The notes beneath the pieces were generated by a model, which searched no databases, was not told where the DNA came from, and worked only from the letters and a program-made list of their open reading frames with translations. From Bacteroidales bacterium (GTDB lineage: Bacteria > Bacteroidota > Bacteroidia > Bacteroidales > VadinHA17): a DNA stretch of 59,190 nucleotides. The position numbers and the translations under genes are program-made. Positions 1 to 8,386 of this stretch are shown here, in pieces (position 1 is the stretch's first letter; every line of letters begins with the position of its first letter). The DNA lies in assembly GCA_021157415.1 (NCBI GenBank), contig JAGGWN010000087.1, positions 1 to 59,190 on the forward strand. Direction: 5' to 3'.

Positions 1-88
1 ATGCTCGTGGCCGAAGGGATACGCCCATTTAGTAAATATGAACGGGGAATCTTATCGCTTAATAGAAACCTGTAAATTGCAAATTTAA
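1..88 (+). pseudogene. 3' end of an unidentified CDS, possibly istB-like, cut by the window edge and the IS
   Basis: The first bases are open in frame 2 up to a stop at about 86-88. That frame reads ...HLVNMNGESYRLIE..., which resembles the extreme C-terminus of IstB/DnaC-type ATPases, where a G-x-SYR motif is common; the IstB encoded at 211-990 has GRSYRM in the same place. Frame 1 is also open until a stop at 73-75, so the frame choice is not secure. The reading runs into the presumed left end of the IS21 element near base 71, so the last codons probably come from the element. The likely explanation is an older gene, perhaps another IS21-type helper, disrupted by or abutting this insertion. 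The rest of the gene lies outside the window. Confidence 0.3.
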
Positions 89-210
89 AATCATCAATTT
101 TTCGCAATTGTAATTCACCAGTTTTTCGCAAAAGTAAATCATCACTTTTCAGAGTTGGATCAGATTTTTGTGGAGCGTAACGGAACAAAGATCTGATCCA
201 ACCGGAGTAA

Positions 211-990
211 TTAATTGATTTCATCATGGTTTTGATTTTTATGATTAAAAATAGTTTTTCGGTTTTCCATTCTGTAACTCCGGCCCTTGAGCTTTATTAC
301 CTCACATCTGTATAGGATTCTGTCGAGCAGGGCTGTTGACAGTATTTCATCATCCAATGTTTCTGCCCATTGTTTTGGGGATTTATTGGTGGTAATAATT
401 ACAGAACTTTTTTCGTAGAGAGAGTCTATCAGGTTAAACAATGCTACTGCCTCATGCTTTTTCATCGGGAACATCATAATATCATCAATGGCAATCAGAT
501 GTGATTTCAATAAACGATTGTATTTCCCCAATGCAGTGGAAGTGACTTCCTTTAATCTGATAGTCTGGATCAACTCCTCCATAGTCAGAAAATAAGCCCG
601 ATAACCTTGCTTTACGGCATCATATACCAGCCCTGAAGCCAGGAATGTTTTGCCGGTACCCGAGGGCCCCATGAACACGATGTTATAGTTTTGCTCCAGC
701 CACACCAGCTCCCTGAGTTGTTTTAACTCCAGTTTATTTATCCCTTTCGAGTAGTTAAAATCATAATAATCCAGATCATGAGATCCTGGCAGACCGGCCA
801 TCTTCAGACGCCGTTGATAATCAGTTTCACGGCGTTGTTTTACCTCTTGTTCCAGTAGGTTCAGCGTATATTCCTGATAAGTCGGTTTATCAATCTGTGC
901 CTGATGTAATGTGCTTTCCACATGTTTCCTCAGATACGTCAGACGCAAAATATCTGCATAGGATTGTATTTGTTTTCTTTGTTTTTCCAT
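211..990 (-). CDS. istB: IS21 helper ATPase IstB
   Basis: This 259-residue AAA+ ATPase is the transposition helper of IS21 elements; it cooperates with IstA in target selection and strand transfer. A Walker A motif, GPSGTGKT, lies at residues 108-115 and a Walker B motif, IAIDD, ends at about 170. The C-terminal LLDRILYRCEVIKLKGRSYR segment is typical of IstB. Length is usual for the family. It follows istA with only three bases between the istA stop and its ATG, so the two are translated from one message. Nothing suggests inactivation. Confidence 0.95.
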   Translation of the reverse strand: MEKQRKQIQSYADILRLTYLRKHVESTLHQAQIDKPTYQEYTLNLLEQEVKQRRETDYQRRLKMAGLPGSHDLDYYDFNYSKGINKLELKQLRELVWLEQNYNIVFMGPSGTGKTFLASGLVYDAVKQGYRAYFLTMEELIQTIRLKEVTSTALGKYNRLLKSHLIAIDDIMMFPMKKHEAVALFNLIDSLYEKSSVIITTNKSPKQWAETLDDEILSTALLDRILYRCEVIKLKGRSYRMENRKTIFNHKNQNHDEIN

Positions 991-993
991 GAT

Positions 994-2556
994 CTAAAAA
1001 AGGTTTTCATATTGACCTATATCGCTCTTGGCTACTTCGGTATATTCCGGAGCATGAAGGTATTTTTCTGTGGTTATAACCCGTTTGGGAAGGCCGGTAA
1101 TCTGGTTTTTATTTTCCTTCCCGGCTTGTTTTCCATCGAGAATGTCTATCAGGTATTTTGCGTTATATATTTTGTTCTCGATACAAAACAGAAGGGTTTC
1201 CTGTTTTATATCTTCCTGATAATCCTTAAAATGTTTAAGAATATATTGGAGATTATCCCGGTAATAGCGTTGTTTCTCTTTACTGAACTTCTCAAAATAT
1301 TCCTTTGCCGTTTCAGTTTGTGAAAACAATGCCAGAACCTGGCGTTTATAAGTTTCAAGACTTTTTGACTTTTCCCGTTTGTGATCGGTATTTTTGATGG
1401 TCTTGCCACGGGCAGGACTTATTCTATGAGAACAGATATACTCTTTCTTTGAACTGAAAACATGCAACTCTTGATCAGTAATACGTATCAGTACAATACT
1501 GTCCTTGTCCCTGTAGGTTCCCAGTGGAAGACTGTAAAAATTGCTTTTGTAACAAAATACATTATCCTTTCTTACCTTGTATTCTCTCAAGGAATTATCC
1601 TGGTTTTTTCGCTTTACGGGCATAAGGTATTTCTTTTCCCTTTCCCATTGCTCCCTTGGAATGCGTTTTGTCGTTGAATGCACTTTGGCATTGGCTGTCC
1701 TGTCCAGCCAGGCAAGCGCTTCCTGGTTTAACCTTTCTATATTCTCATAGCTCCTTCCTCGCAGAAAGTTTTGCTTTACATATTTTACAACACTCTCTAT
1801 CTTCCCTTTGCTCTGAGGATCTGATCCACGACAAAATACCGGCCTGAAGCTCTGACCTTTGCAAAAATCAAAGAATGCTTTACTCAATAAATAATCCCCG
1901 AGATTCTCATCATGGATGAATACCCGGTCCTGATCGTATATGATCACTCTCGGTACTCCCTGGAAATAGTCAAATGCCAGGTAGTGACTCTTTACGGCTG
2001 TCTCTGATGTAAATGGCCTGTTGCTGAATACTACATATTTGTAACGTGAACGTGATAAGGAAATCACAAAAAAGTAAACTTTTACCCTCCTTTCCTGCTT
2101 ATCGAACAACCACGATTCTCCAAAATCTGCCTGTGCTTCTTCTCCCCATGCAGGATCAGGCAGTTTCTCAAAATTCCGTATATTCTCCCTGCCTGGTTTT
2201 TCTATACCATATTCTTTCCGGATGCTCTGTACAAAATTATATACGGTCTTACTATGCACCACGGGTAAATCTTTATACCGCTCCTTCAACCGGTCTTCTA
2301 CCTGTGCTGCTGATAAATAGGGCTTGCTTATAAGTAACTCTTTTATAAACTCCCTGTAACGTGCTAATTTCTTTGGCAGGTTCCTGGGGTTAATGATCCA
2401 TCGATGGAAAACTTCTTCTTCCATCTGTTGATATCTGCGTACTGTAGCACGATCCAGACCGGTCTCCCGGCTTATCTGGCTCTTGTTCAGTCCCTGGCAG
2501 GTTAATTCTTGTACTTTATACCACATAAGCATTTTAATTTTTCGTTTGTAAATCAT
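994..2556 (-). CDS. istA: IS21-family transposase IstA
   Basis: This 520-residue DDE transposase moves the element together with IstB. An N-terminal helix-turn-helix lies around residues 24-41 (NKSQISRETGLDRATVRRY). The catalytic triad can be read as D144 in AQADFGE, D208 (or D210) in IIYDQD, and E254 in KGKIES, with spacing usual for the IS21 core. A C-terminal beta-barrel-like domain follows. The ATG at 2556 lies eight bases from a perfect 16-bp hairpin (2565-2599) that would form in any transcript entering from outside and may limit istA translation. No frameshift is seen, so the transposase is probably functional. Confidence 0.95.
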   Translation of the reverse strand: MIYKRKIKMLMWYKVQELTCQGLNKSQISRETGLDRATVRRYQQMEEEVFHRWIINPRNLPKKLARYREFIKELLISKPYLSAAQVEDRLKERYKDLPVVHSKTVYNFVQSIRKEYGIEKPGRENIRNFEKLPDPAWGEEAQADFGESWLFDKQERRVKVYFFVISLSRSRYKYVVFSNRPFTSETAVKSHYLAFDYFQGVPRVIIYDQDRVFIHDENLGDYLLSKAFFDFCKGQSFRPVFCRGSDPQSKGKIESVVKYVKQNFLRGRSYENIERLNQEALAWLDRTANAKVHSTTKRIPREQWEREKKYLMPVKRKNQDNSLREYKVRKDNVFCYKSNFYSLPLGTYRDKDSIVLIRITDQELHVFSSKKEYICSHRISPARGKTIKNTDHKREKSKSLETYKRQVLALFSQTETAKEYFEKFSKEKQRYYRDNLQYILKHFKDYQEDIKQETLLFCIENKIYNAKYLIDILDGKQAGKENKNQITGLPKRVITTEKYLHAPEYTEVAKSDIGQYENLF

Positions 2557-2564
2557 TGTTTATT

Positions 2565-2599
2565 GATATTAAATTTTACTGGCAGTAAAATTTAATATC
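2565..2599. promoter_or_regulatory. Perfect 16-bp inverted repeat upstream of istA
   Basis: The arm GATATTAAATTTTACT (2565-2580) and its exact complement AGTAAAATTTAATATC (2584-2599) are separated by GGC. The structure lies inside the IS, eight bases before the istA ATG and interior to the right-end repeats. In RNA from either direction it would fold into a 16-bp stem with a three-base loop. Sequestering the ribosome-binding region during read-through transcription is a known protective strategy in some insertion sequences; applying it here is inference. A transposase or repressor binding site is the alternative. Confidence 0.7.
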
Positions 2600-2822
2600 T
2601 CACTTTAAAACTGGCGATTTACTTTTGCCAATTTTTGATGATTTACTTTTGCGAAAATTTGATGATTGCAAGTTACTGCTTACAAGAGCCATTTACAATA
2701 ACTCTATTGCGCAATTTGAGATATATTTGTAACTTCTCAGACCATAAATATATATACCGAAAACAGCTAGGTTTAATCAAAAATAAGGATCAACACAAAG
2801 CATTGTGATCCTTTATCATTGA

Positions 2823-2893
2823 GCGGGAAACGGGGATCGAACCCGCGACCCTCAGCTTGGGAAGCTGATGCTCTACCACTGAGCTACTCCCGC
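2823..2893 (-). tRNA. tRNA-Gly (anticodon CCC)
   Basis: A complete 71-nt cloverleaf can be folded by eye: acceptor GCGGGAG/TTCCCGC, D stem GCTC/GAGC, anticodon stem TCAGC/GCTGA around loop TTCCCAA, and T arm GCGGG-TTCGATC-CCCGT. The anticodon CCC reads GGG glycine codons. The CCA end is not encoded, so it must be added after transcription. It is the first gene beyond the IS right end and shares strand with tRNA-Thr about 80 bp upstream; the two may be co-transcribed. Confidence 0.97.
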
Positions 2894-2971
2894 AAAGTCA
2901 GTACATCGTTCAAAGTTTGCAGTTTACAGTCATCCTTCATGCATAGAAAATCAACTTACAAACATCCCGGA

Positions 2972-3043
2972 GCCTCCCATCGGACTTGAACCGACGACCT
3001 GCTCATTACGAGTGAGCCGCTCTACCAACTGAGCTAAGGAGGC
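2972..3043 (-). tRNA. tRNA-Thr (anticodon CGT)
   Basis: A complete 72-nt cloverleaf is visible: acceptor GCCTCCT/GGGAGGC, D stem GCTC/GAGC, anticodon stem GCTCA/TGAGC with loop CTCGTAA, and T arm GTCGG-TTCAAGT-CCGAT. Anticodon CGT reads ACG threonine codons. CCA is not encoded. It lies between the M48 protease gene and tRNA-Gly on the same strand. Confidence 0.97.
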
Positions 3044-3115
3044 GTAAAACGGATGACAAAAATATAATTAACTGCGTAAAAAGACAAACTGAACGAAAAA
3101 ATTTTAATTCTTTTC

Positions 3116-4366
3116 TTACGGGTGGTCAGGAAGCTTGTTGATGCCCAGTGTCCTTAGCCGCTCCAGCAGGGGAGGATGGGAATAGTGGAAAAAGACATAC
3201 CAGGGGTGAGGTGTAAGGTTGCTGAGATTTTTAACGGATAGTTTAATCAGTGCCGATCCCAGTTTCCGGGCGTCACTGTGGGTGGCGGCAAAGGCATCGG
3301 CCTGAAACTCATGGCGGCGAGACAAAATGGCTGAGCCCAGTCCCAGGATAGTGGACACGGGAGAGAAAATGATCCCGAAAGCGATAAGGCCCAAATGAAA
3401 GGAAGATTGTTCTGCTCCCAGGGCCTGTGAAAGTTGGGGACTGTCCACAAAAAGGGAAAAAAGCCAGAGGGTCAGACCCGTCTGCAAGACAGAAAGAATG
3501 ATGCCGGTGAGTGTATGTTTTTTCTTGTAGTGACCGATTTCATGGGCCAGGACGGCAACGATCTCATCCGTTTCCAGATCGTTGATGAGTGTATCGTACA
3601 GGACAACCCTTTTTTTCTTTCCCAGTCCGCTGAAATAAGCATTGGCTTTGGTGGAGCGTTTGGAACCATCGATCACATATACATTATCCAGCGTAAAACC
3701 GGAACGATGGCAGAGATCGGAGATAGCCCTTTTCAGTTCTCCTTCTTCCAGCGGTGTCTGCTTGTTGAACAAAGGGACGATGAGCGAGGAATAAAACATG
3801 GTGAGGAAGATCATGAAAACAGCAGCCAGAGCCCAGGCCCATATCCAGAATAATTTTCCGGTGAGCTGGTAAAACCAGATTATCAGGGCCAACAGTCCTC
3901 CCCCGATAAGAGCAGTCAGCAACCAGCCTTTGAGTTTATCTGAGATGAAGGTTTTTAAGGTCGTTTTGTTGAACCCGAATTTTTCTTCTATCACGAAGGT
4001 GTCATACAGGGAGAAAGGGCTCATGATCAAATCGAATGCCAGCCCCAGTAAACCGAAAAAAACAAGAGCCACGATGATCTCATTCTCTCCGAAATGGCGG
4101 GCTAACTGATCCACCCAGGCAAAGCTCCCGAAGATAAGCATCATCAGGATCAGTAAAAACGATAAGGTGGAAGAGAAAATACCCAGTTTTAGGTTGGCCT
4201 TGTAATATTGTTGTGACCGGTGGTATTTGGTTTCATCATAAATCCCTTTCAGGACTTCCGGAAGCTCCGGACTCCAGGCTTTGGTATTCAGATATTCCAG
4301 TAAGCGTTCCAGCAGGAAATCGAAAACAAGAATCGACAGAATGATATAAAAAATAGTGTTGTACAT
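3116..4366 (-). CDS. M48-family membrane metallopeptidase (Ste24/CAAX prenyl protease type)
   Basis: This is a zinc membrane protease of the Ste24/HtpX superfamily; bacterial Ste24-like members are thought to act in membrane protein quality control. The zinc motif HEIGH is in AVLAHEIGHYKKKHT, and a downstream helix with RRHEFQADAFA supplies the third, glutamate ligand. Several hydrophobic helices precede and follow the motif, as in Ste24, and an N-terminal segment YDTFVIEEKFGFN is characteristic of the family. The frame opens with a TTG at 4402, but the ATG at 4366 gives MYNTIFYIILSI, a natural first membrane helix, and is preferred (416 residues). The in vivo substrate cannot be told from sequence. 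Confidence 0.93.
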   Translation of the reverse strand: MYNTIFYIILSILVFDFLLERLLEYLNTKAWSPELPEVLKGIYDETKYHRSQQYYKANLKLGIFSSTLSFLLILMMLIFGSFAWVDQLARHFGENEIIVALVFFGLLGLAFDLIMSPFSLYDTFVIEEKFGFNKTTLKTFISDKLKGWLLTALIGGGLLALIIWFYQLTGKLFWIWAWALAAVFMIFLTMFYSSLIVPLFNKQTPLEEGELKRAISDLCHRSGFTLDNVYVIDGSKRSTKANAYFSGLGKKKRVVLYDTLINDLETDEIVAVLAHEIGHYKKKHTLTGIILSVLQTGLTLWLFSLFVDSPQLSQALGAEQSSFHLGLIAFGIIFSPVSTILGLGSAILSRRHEFQADAFAATHSDARKLGSALIKLSVKNLSNLTPHPWYVFFHYSHPPLLERLRTLGINKLPDHP

Positions 4367-4419
4367 GGTGAAACGTAATGAATAAGGAGGCAAAAATAGC
4401 AACTTCCTGTCAAATCCGG

Positions 4420-5463
4420 TTATTCCGAAGTCTTCAGATTCATTTTTTTATAATCCTTCAGCCTTTCATGTAAAATTTCCAGGTAATTCCGTGTGATGGG
4501 GCTGTCATACAATTCAAGAGATTGCTTCAGCCATGATTCAGCCAGATCCAGCTTATCGCTGATTTCACTTGCCAAGGCCATATTAAAGGCTGCATAGGCG
4601 GCTTTTTTCTTATTTTTGGAGAGAGTTATTTCCCGCCATATAGCAGCGGCATCCATCCATTGGTTTTTTTTCGCCAGATCTTCCGCCTCCTTCATTTTCT
4701 TATCCATGGTATTAATAAAGTATATACGGGATACTTCATCCCAGATAGGAAAGATATGATAAGCGTGATGCTGTCCGGCCTGGTATGCCAGGTCGGCAAT
4801 GGCCTCCCTGATATTGGGAAGGTTGGCAAAGGCTTCGTGGTAAGAGCGTCCTGCGCCGTCCAGGTTCATAACATTCGTATGGTTCGTGGTATCGATCGGC
4901 AAAGGGTTATTCTCTTGGTAGATAAACCAATCTGTTTTTACAAAGAGATCTACGTTGATAACTGTAAGCCAGGCCCCTTCCACTTCATCCGGGTTGTCAC
5001 TATACACATATTCGTGTGTGCGATATATTGAATCTGAAAAGATCATTTTTGCCAGATCCACCCCTACCGTGGCCTGATCTTTTTTAAACATATTTTCCCT
5101 CTCGGAAAAGGAAATGATCCCTGATTTGCTGTGTATGGAAACCGAGTCCACAAAGACTGAATCAAAAAATACATTCCTCACCCAGGGAGAACCGTAGGCA
5201 ACGTCTGCAAATCCGTAAAGAGCTTTCCACTCGAGATCATGATACATTTTTGAGGGCATTTTCAGATCATTGAAGTGCAGGGTGTCCTTCAGGGAGGTAT
5301 CACGTAACATCCTGCTGATCAGCACCAGACTTTCCGGCGTATTAAAGACAATCTTATCAGGAGGATGCAATACCTGTATGGTAATTTCCTTTGTGCTGTA
5401 ACAACCGGTCAGCATCATCGGGAAAATGCCGCATATCGATATAAAATAAGCAATTCTTTTCAT
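4420..5463 (-). CDS. DUF6340-type lipoprotein with C-terminal TPR-like repeats
   Basis: The 347-residue protein begins with a lipoprotein signal ending LTGC (cysteine about 21), so it should be anchored in a membrane facing the periplasm or cell surface. The start of the mature protein (TKEITIQVLHPPDKIVF) and the general layout match DUF6340 proteins of Bacteroidota, whose function is unknown. The last 110 residues are helical with repeat-like alanine/leucine patterns (AAIWREIT..., AAYAAFNMALASE, LAESWLKQSLELYD) that look like tetratricopeptide repeats. The neighbour at 5471-6529 is a paralogue seven bases upstream, so the two probably form an operon and may work together. Confidence 0.75.
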   Translation of the reverse strand: MKRIAYFISICGIFPMMLTGCYSTKEITIQVLHPPDKIVFNTPESLVLISRMLRDTSLKDTLHFNDLKMPSKMYHDLEWKALYGFADVAYGSPWVRNVFFDSVFVDSVSIHSKSGIISFSERENMFKKDQATVGVDLAKMIFSDSIYRTHEYVYSDNPDEVEGAWLTVINVDLFVKTDWFIYQENNPLPIDTTNHTNVMNLDGAGRSYHEAFANLPNIREAIADLAYQAGQHHAYHIFPIWDEVSRIYFINTMDKKMKEAEDLAKKNQWMDAAAIWREITLSKNKKKAAYAAFNMALASEISDKLDLAESWLKQSLELYDSPITRNYLEILHERLKDYKKMNLKTSE

Positions 5464-5470
5464 CTGGTCA

Positions 5471-6529
5471 TCAAAGATTTTCTTTTGTCTCTTTTTCTAT
5501 CAGGTTTCTGTAACGGATCATCCCCGCACCGGGAAAAAGACTGACCGCTTTATCCATTAAATGCAGCGCTTTCAGGCGATTTCCTTTCATTTCTTCTACC
5601 AAAGCCAGATTGTATAACAGCCGGGCTTTGTTTTTTTTCTTTACATTTTGGTCCGACAAAGCAGTTTCCCATAACTTTTGTGCCCGGCTCCACTGTCTGA
5701 ATTTTACCTGTTTTTTCGTTTTATGCAAGAGTCGGTTTCCTGCTCCGTAATAGTACCGGACTTCTGTACGGTAGGACGGGAGAATGTATTCTGCAAATCT
5801 TCTCCCTGCAAGATACGCCGCATCTTCCACTGCGACCTCCGGGGAAGGCAGTTTTTTTTCTATCTCTTTTTTTGTCGAACCATCCATCTCATATACGGCT
5901 GAGTCGGTTAATTGTTTTTCAAAAATAGCTTGTTTTCCCGAACAATCATAAATTCTCCAGCCTATCTTGGCATAAGCGACAAAGCGGGCTTGCTGCATGA
6001 TGACAGGTTGAACATTGTAAAGTTTTGTCTTGGACCATATTTTATTCTGTTTTTCCCTGACATAACGTTTGTAGGTCGAATAACGTTTTTTTGTTTGATA
6101 AGAAAAAGATTCCAGCGATATCAATGCTAAAGGTCCCTTATGGTGCTTACATAGAAAAATCAATGTGCTGCTGTCAAGGGGTGGAGGGAATGGATCACCG
6201 TGAAGCGTCAGGGTGTCAATCCAGTTGACAATGCCCGCTGCCACCGGTGATTCTTCTTCTTTCGTCTTATCCTGAAAACCTGCTATCGCCTGTTGTGCTG
6301 CCTGTACCTTATTTATTTCTTCCTCTTTTAGGATACGGTTTGATCTGTTGTAGTAAGTTGTCCATTCGGAAGCAGGGAATCTTGCCACTACCATGATAGT
6401 ATCCAAGGAATCCAGAATATTTATCGGAGGCGGTTCGTAGATATCCACCACGATCTCCCGGGGTGAGATACAGGAAGAAAGACCTGCCAGCATGATGAAA
6501 AATACAAGGATTGTCCACCGGCACCGCAT
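5471..6529 (-). CDS. DUF6340-type lipoprotein, paralogue of the next gene
   Basis: From the ATG at 6529 the protein has 352 residues and a lipobox LSSC, followed by PREIVVDIYEPPPINIL, parallel to TKEITIQVLHPPDKIVF in the downstream gene. A longer frame reaches 6619 but adds only a hydrophobic stretch before an already complete lipoprotein signal, so the internal start is chosen. The central region is beta-rich; the C-terminal part (KARLLYNLALVEEMKGNRLKALHLMDKAV) reads as TPR-like helices. Overall similarity to the neighbour points to an old tandem duplication. Function is unknown; an envelope role is inferred from the signal. Confidence 0.75.
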   Translation of the reverse strand: MRCRWTILVFFIMLAGLSSCISPREIVVDIYEPPPINILDSLDTIMVVARFPASEWTTYYNRSNRILKEEEINKVQAAQQAIAGFQDKTKEEESPVAAGIVNWIDTLTLHGDPFPPPLDSSTLIFLCKHHKGPLALISLESFSYQTKKRYSTYKRYVREKQNKIWSKTKLYNVQPVIMQQARFVAYAKIGWRIYDCSGKQAIFEKQLTDSAVYEMDGSTKKEIEKKLPSPEVAVEDAAYLAGRRFAEYILPSYRTEVRYYYGAGNRLLHKTKKQVKFRQWSRAQKLWETALSDQNVKKKNKARLLYNLALVEEMKGNRLKALHLMDKAVSLFPGAGMIRYRNLIEKETKENL

Positions 6530-6648
6530 ATTGTTTTGTCTTTTATAAATTGAAAAAGATACAAAAAATATGAACAGGAGAAGAAAAAAAATCCGTAACA
6601 CACAAAGTACGGATTTCATGAACTACAAAGGGGGAACGGTTAAATGGT

Positions 6649-7395
6649 TCAGGTATTCATGCCGCCACAAACGTTGATGACCTGCCCGCTAACATACGAA
6701 GACAGATCAGAAGCGAGGAACAGGGCCGTATTGGCCACATCTTCCGGCAGACCGGCCCGTCGCAGGGGGATCTGTTGGGTCCAGGCTTTCCTCACATCTT
6801 CAGGAAGCTTTTTGGTCATTTCCGTATCTATAAATCCGGGGGCAATGGCATTGCAACGGATACCTCTTGAGCCCACTTCCTTGGCCACCGATTTGGTAAG
6901 GCCGATGATTCCAGCTTTGGAAGCGGAATAATTGGCCTGGCCTGCGTTCCCGCTGACTCCTACCACCGAGCTCATGCTGATAATGGTGCCGCTGCGTTGT
7001 TTCAGCATATAAGGTTGCACGGCCTTGGTAAAGTTGAAAACGGATTTCAGGTTAACTTTGATCACCAGATCCCACTGTTCTTCGGTCATCCGCATCAGCA
7101 AAGTATCACGGGTAATCCCCGCATTGTTCACCAGGATATCTATCTTCCCGAAATCTTCTGCGATGGTTTTGACCACCTGATCCGTTTGTGAATAGTCGCT
7201 GGCATCAGAAGCATAGGCTTTGGCTTTAACACCATAGGATTCAATGGTTTTTACCGTCTCTCTGGCATTGTCATCCACAGCCAGGTCGGTGACGGCTATG
7301 TTAGCCCCTTCCCGGGCAAACCGGATGGCAATGGCACGCCCTATACCCCGGGCGGCTCCGGTAACTATTGCTGTTTTTCCTTTTAACAAATCCAT
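6649..7395 (-). CDS. fabG: 3-oxoacyl-[acyl-carrier-protein] reductase FabG
   Basis: This 248-residue short-chain dehydrogenase reduces 3-oxoacyl-ACP with NADPH in the first reductive step of fatty-acid elongation. It has the nucleotide-binding motif TGAARGIG near the N-terminus, NNAG at about 88-91, the catalytic Ser of ISMSSVVG and Tyr/Lys of YSASKAG, and the FabG-typical ending YVSGQVINVCGGMNT. Length is exactly family-typical. It stands apart from other fatty-acid genes here; the 220-bp gap upstream of it contains no gene. Some SDRs with this pattern act on other substrates, but the fit to FabG is very good. Confidence 0.92.
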   Translation of the reverse strand: MDLLKGKTAIVTGAARGIGRAIAIRFAREGANIAVTDLAVDDNARETVKTIESYGVKAKAYASDASDYSQTDQVVKTIAEDFGKIDILVNNAGITRDTLLMRMTEEQWDLVIKVNLKSVFNFTKAVQPYMLKQRSGTIISMSSVVGVSGNAGQANYSASKAGIIGLTKSVAKEVGSRGIRCNAIAPGFIDTEMTKKLPEDVRKAWTQQIPLRRAGLPEDVANTALFLASDLSSYVSGQVINVCGGMNT

Positions 7396-7618
7396 GGTAA
7401 TATGTTTTTGATTGAGCAGGCAAAATAAACAAGTATTTTCGAATATGGAAATTTATTCCGTGGATTTTCACGTATCACCCAAACCCTCTCGGGAGACGGG
7501 GGGCTTATAGTAAATCAAGGGTCCGGCAGACTCGTTGTAATAAATTTATCAATTTTCTTTCTCCTTGCTATGCAAGGATGTTGAGCATCAGGGAATCTAA
7601 GAATAGTGGTTGATACCA

Positions 7619-8362
7619 TTAAGATTTTCCGGCTAGTTTACGGGCAATCACCGGCAGCACCTCCCCTGCTCTACCACGGATATACACATCCGTGATGGAA
7701 TGGGTGAAATTTGACAGGTCGGGGTTGATCTCAATGATCCTGGCTCCGTTCTGTTTAGCCAATTGCGGGATCAGGGAGGCCGGCATGATTTCTCCGGTGG
7801 TGCCGATCAGAAGAAAAACATCTGCGGTGCGAGCTTCTTCTTCGGCTTTGACGGCTGCCAGGGTGGGTATCGCTTCGCCAAAGAAAACAAAATCCGGTTT
7901 CAACACTTCCCCGTCGTATTTGCAACGGGGCGGCAGGTGTGCCAGATCAACCTCTGTGGGATGATAAACGGTTCTGCATTTCGGACAGAGCAGCCGTTGT
8001 GAATTCCCGTGGTATTCATAGACCTTCTTACTGCCGGCTTCCTGGTGGAGATTATCAATGTTCTGTGTGATGACAGCCGCAAGGAGGCCTAGTTTTTCCA
8101 TCTCTGCCAGTGCAATATGTGCCGGGTTCGGTTTTGCTTTTCCGAAAAAATCGTAAAAGATTTCCCGGATCACCTTCCATGCTTCTGCAGGATGAGTATG
8201 GAAATACCCGATATCCAGGACCATGGGGTCGTACTTGCTCCACAATCCGCTTTCTCCTCTGAAAGGAGGTATGCCGCTTTCCACGGAAATACCCGCACCG
8301 GTAAAAGCGGTGGTATGGGAAGACTTTTTCAGTAATTTGACGGCTTCATCCAGGGCTTCCAC
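7619..8362 (-). CDS. NAD-dependent protein deacylase, Sir2 family
   Basis: This 247-residue sirtuin should remove acyl groups from protein lysines using NAD. It shows GAGISVESGIPPFRG (NAD binding), TQNIDNLHQEAG, the catalytic His in YEYHG, and FFGE. The zinc module is odd: the first pair is C-PK-C, but the second reads C-K-Y-D, so the fourth ligand position is Asp rather than Cys. The Tyr-x-x-Arg pocket of CobB/SIRT5 desuccinylases is not seen at the expected place, so a deacetylase is more likely. The start is a GTG at 8362; an upstream ATG is closed by a stop after two codons. It follows sucD by 24 bp and may be co-transcribed with it. Confidence 0.9.
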   Translation of the reverse strand: MEALDEAVKLLKKSSHTTAFTGAGISVESGIPPFRGESGLWSKYDPMVLDIGYFHTHPAEAWKVIREIFYDFFGKAKPNPAHIALAEMEKLGLLAAVITQNIDNLHQEAGSKKVYEYHGNSQRLLCPKCRTVYHPTEVDLAHLPPRCKYDGEVLKPDFVFFGEAIPTLAAVKAEEEARTADVFLLIGTTGEIMPASLIPQLAKQNGARIIEINPDLSNFTHSITDVYIRGRAGEVLPVIARKLAGKS

Positions 8363-8386
8363 TTCTGCAGGATTATGACATACCGG

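Larger units (their letters stand above)
71..2697 (-). mobile_element. IS21-family insertion sequence (istA-istB) with multiple terminal repeats
   Basis: The element carries istA and istB on the minus strand, both apparently intact. Each end has repeats of about 24 bp built on AAAAGTAAATCATCA followed by TTTTCGC: 87-105, 106-129 and 130-151 on the left, and in inverted orientation 2603-2626, 2627-2650 and 2651-2668 on the right. Such multiple terminal repeats are typical of IS21 ends, where the transposase binds. Outer borders are placed at TGTAAATTGC (71) and the inverted TGTAAATGGC (ending 2697); 2684 is an alternative right border. No clear target-site duplication is visible at either choice. 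The element lies about 125 bp from two tRNA genes. Confidence 0.8.

Noticed and set aside
4367-4402. TTG-initiated extension of the M48 protease
   Set aside because: The ATG at 4366 begins directly with the first membrane helix; the extra twelve residues add nothing recognisable.
7563-7577. Hairpin CCTTGC-TAT-GCAAGG as a terminator after the sirtuin gene
   Set aside because: The six-base stem lies downstream of the sirtuin on the correct strand but is not followed by a T-tract, so it was not listed as a terminator.
7619-8362. Assignment of the sirtuin as a CobB/SIRT5-type desuccinylase because it neighbours sucD
   Set aside because: The Tyr-x-x-Arg acyl-pocket motif is not seen at the expected position, and adjacency alone is weak evidence.
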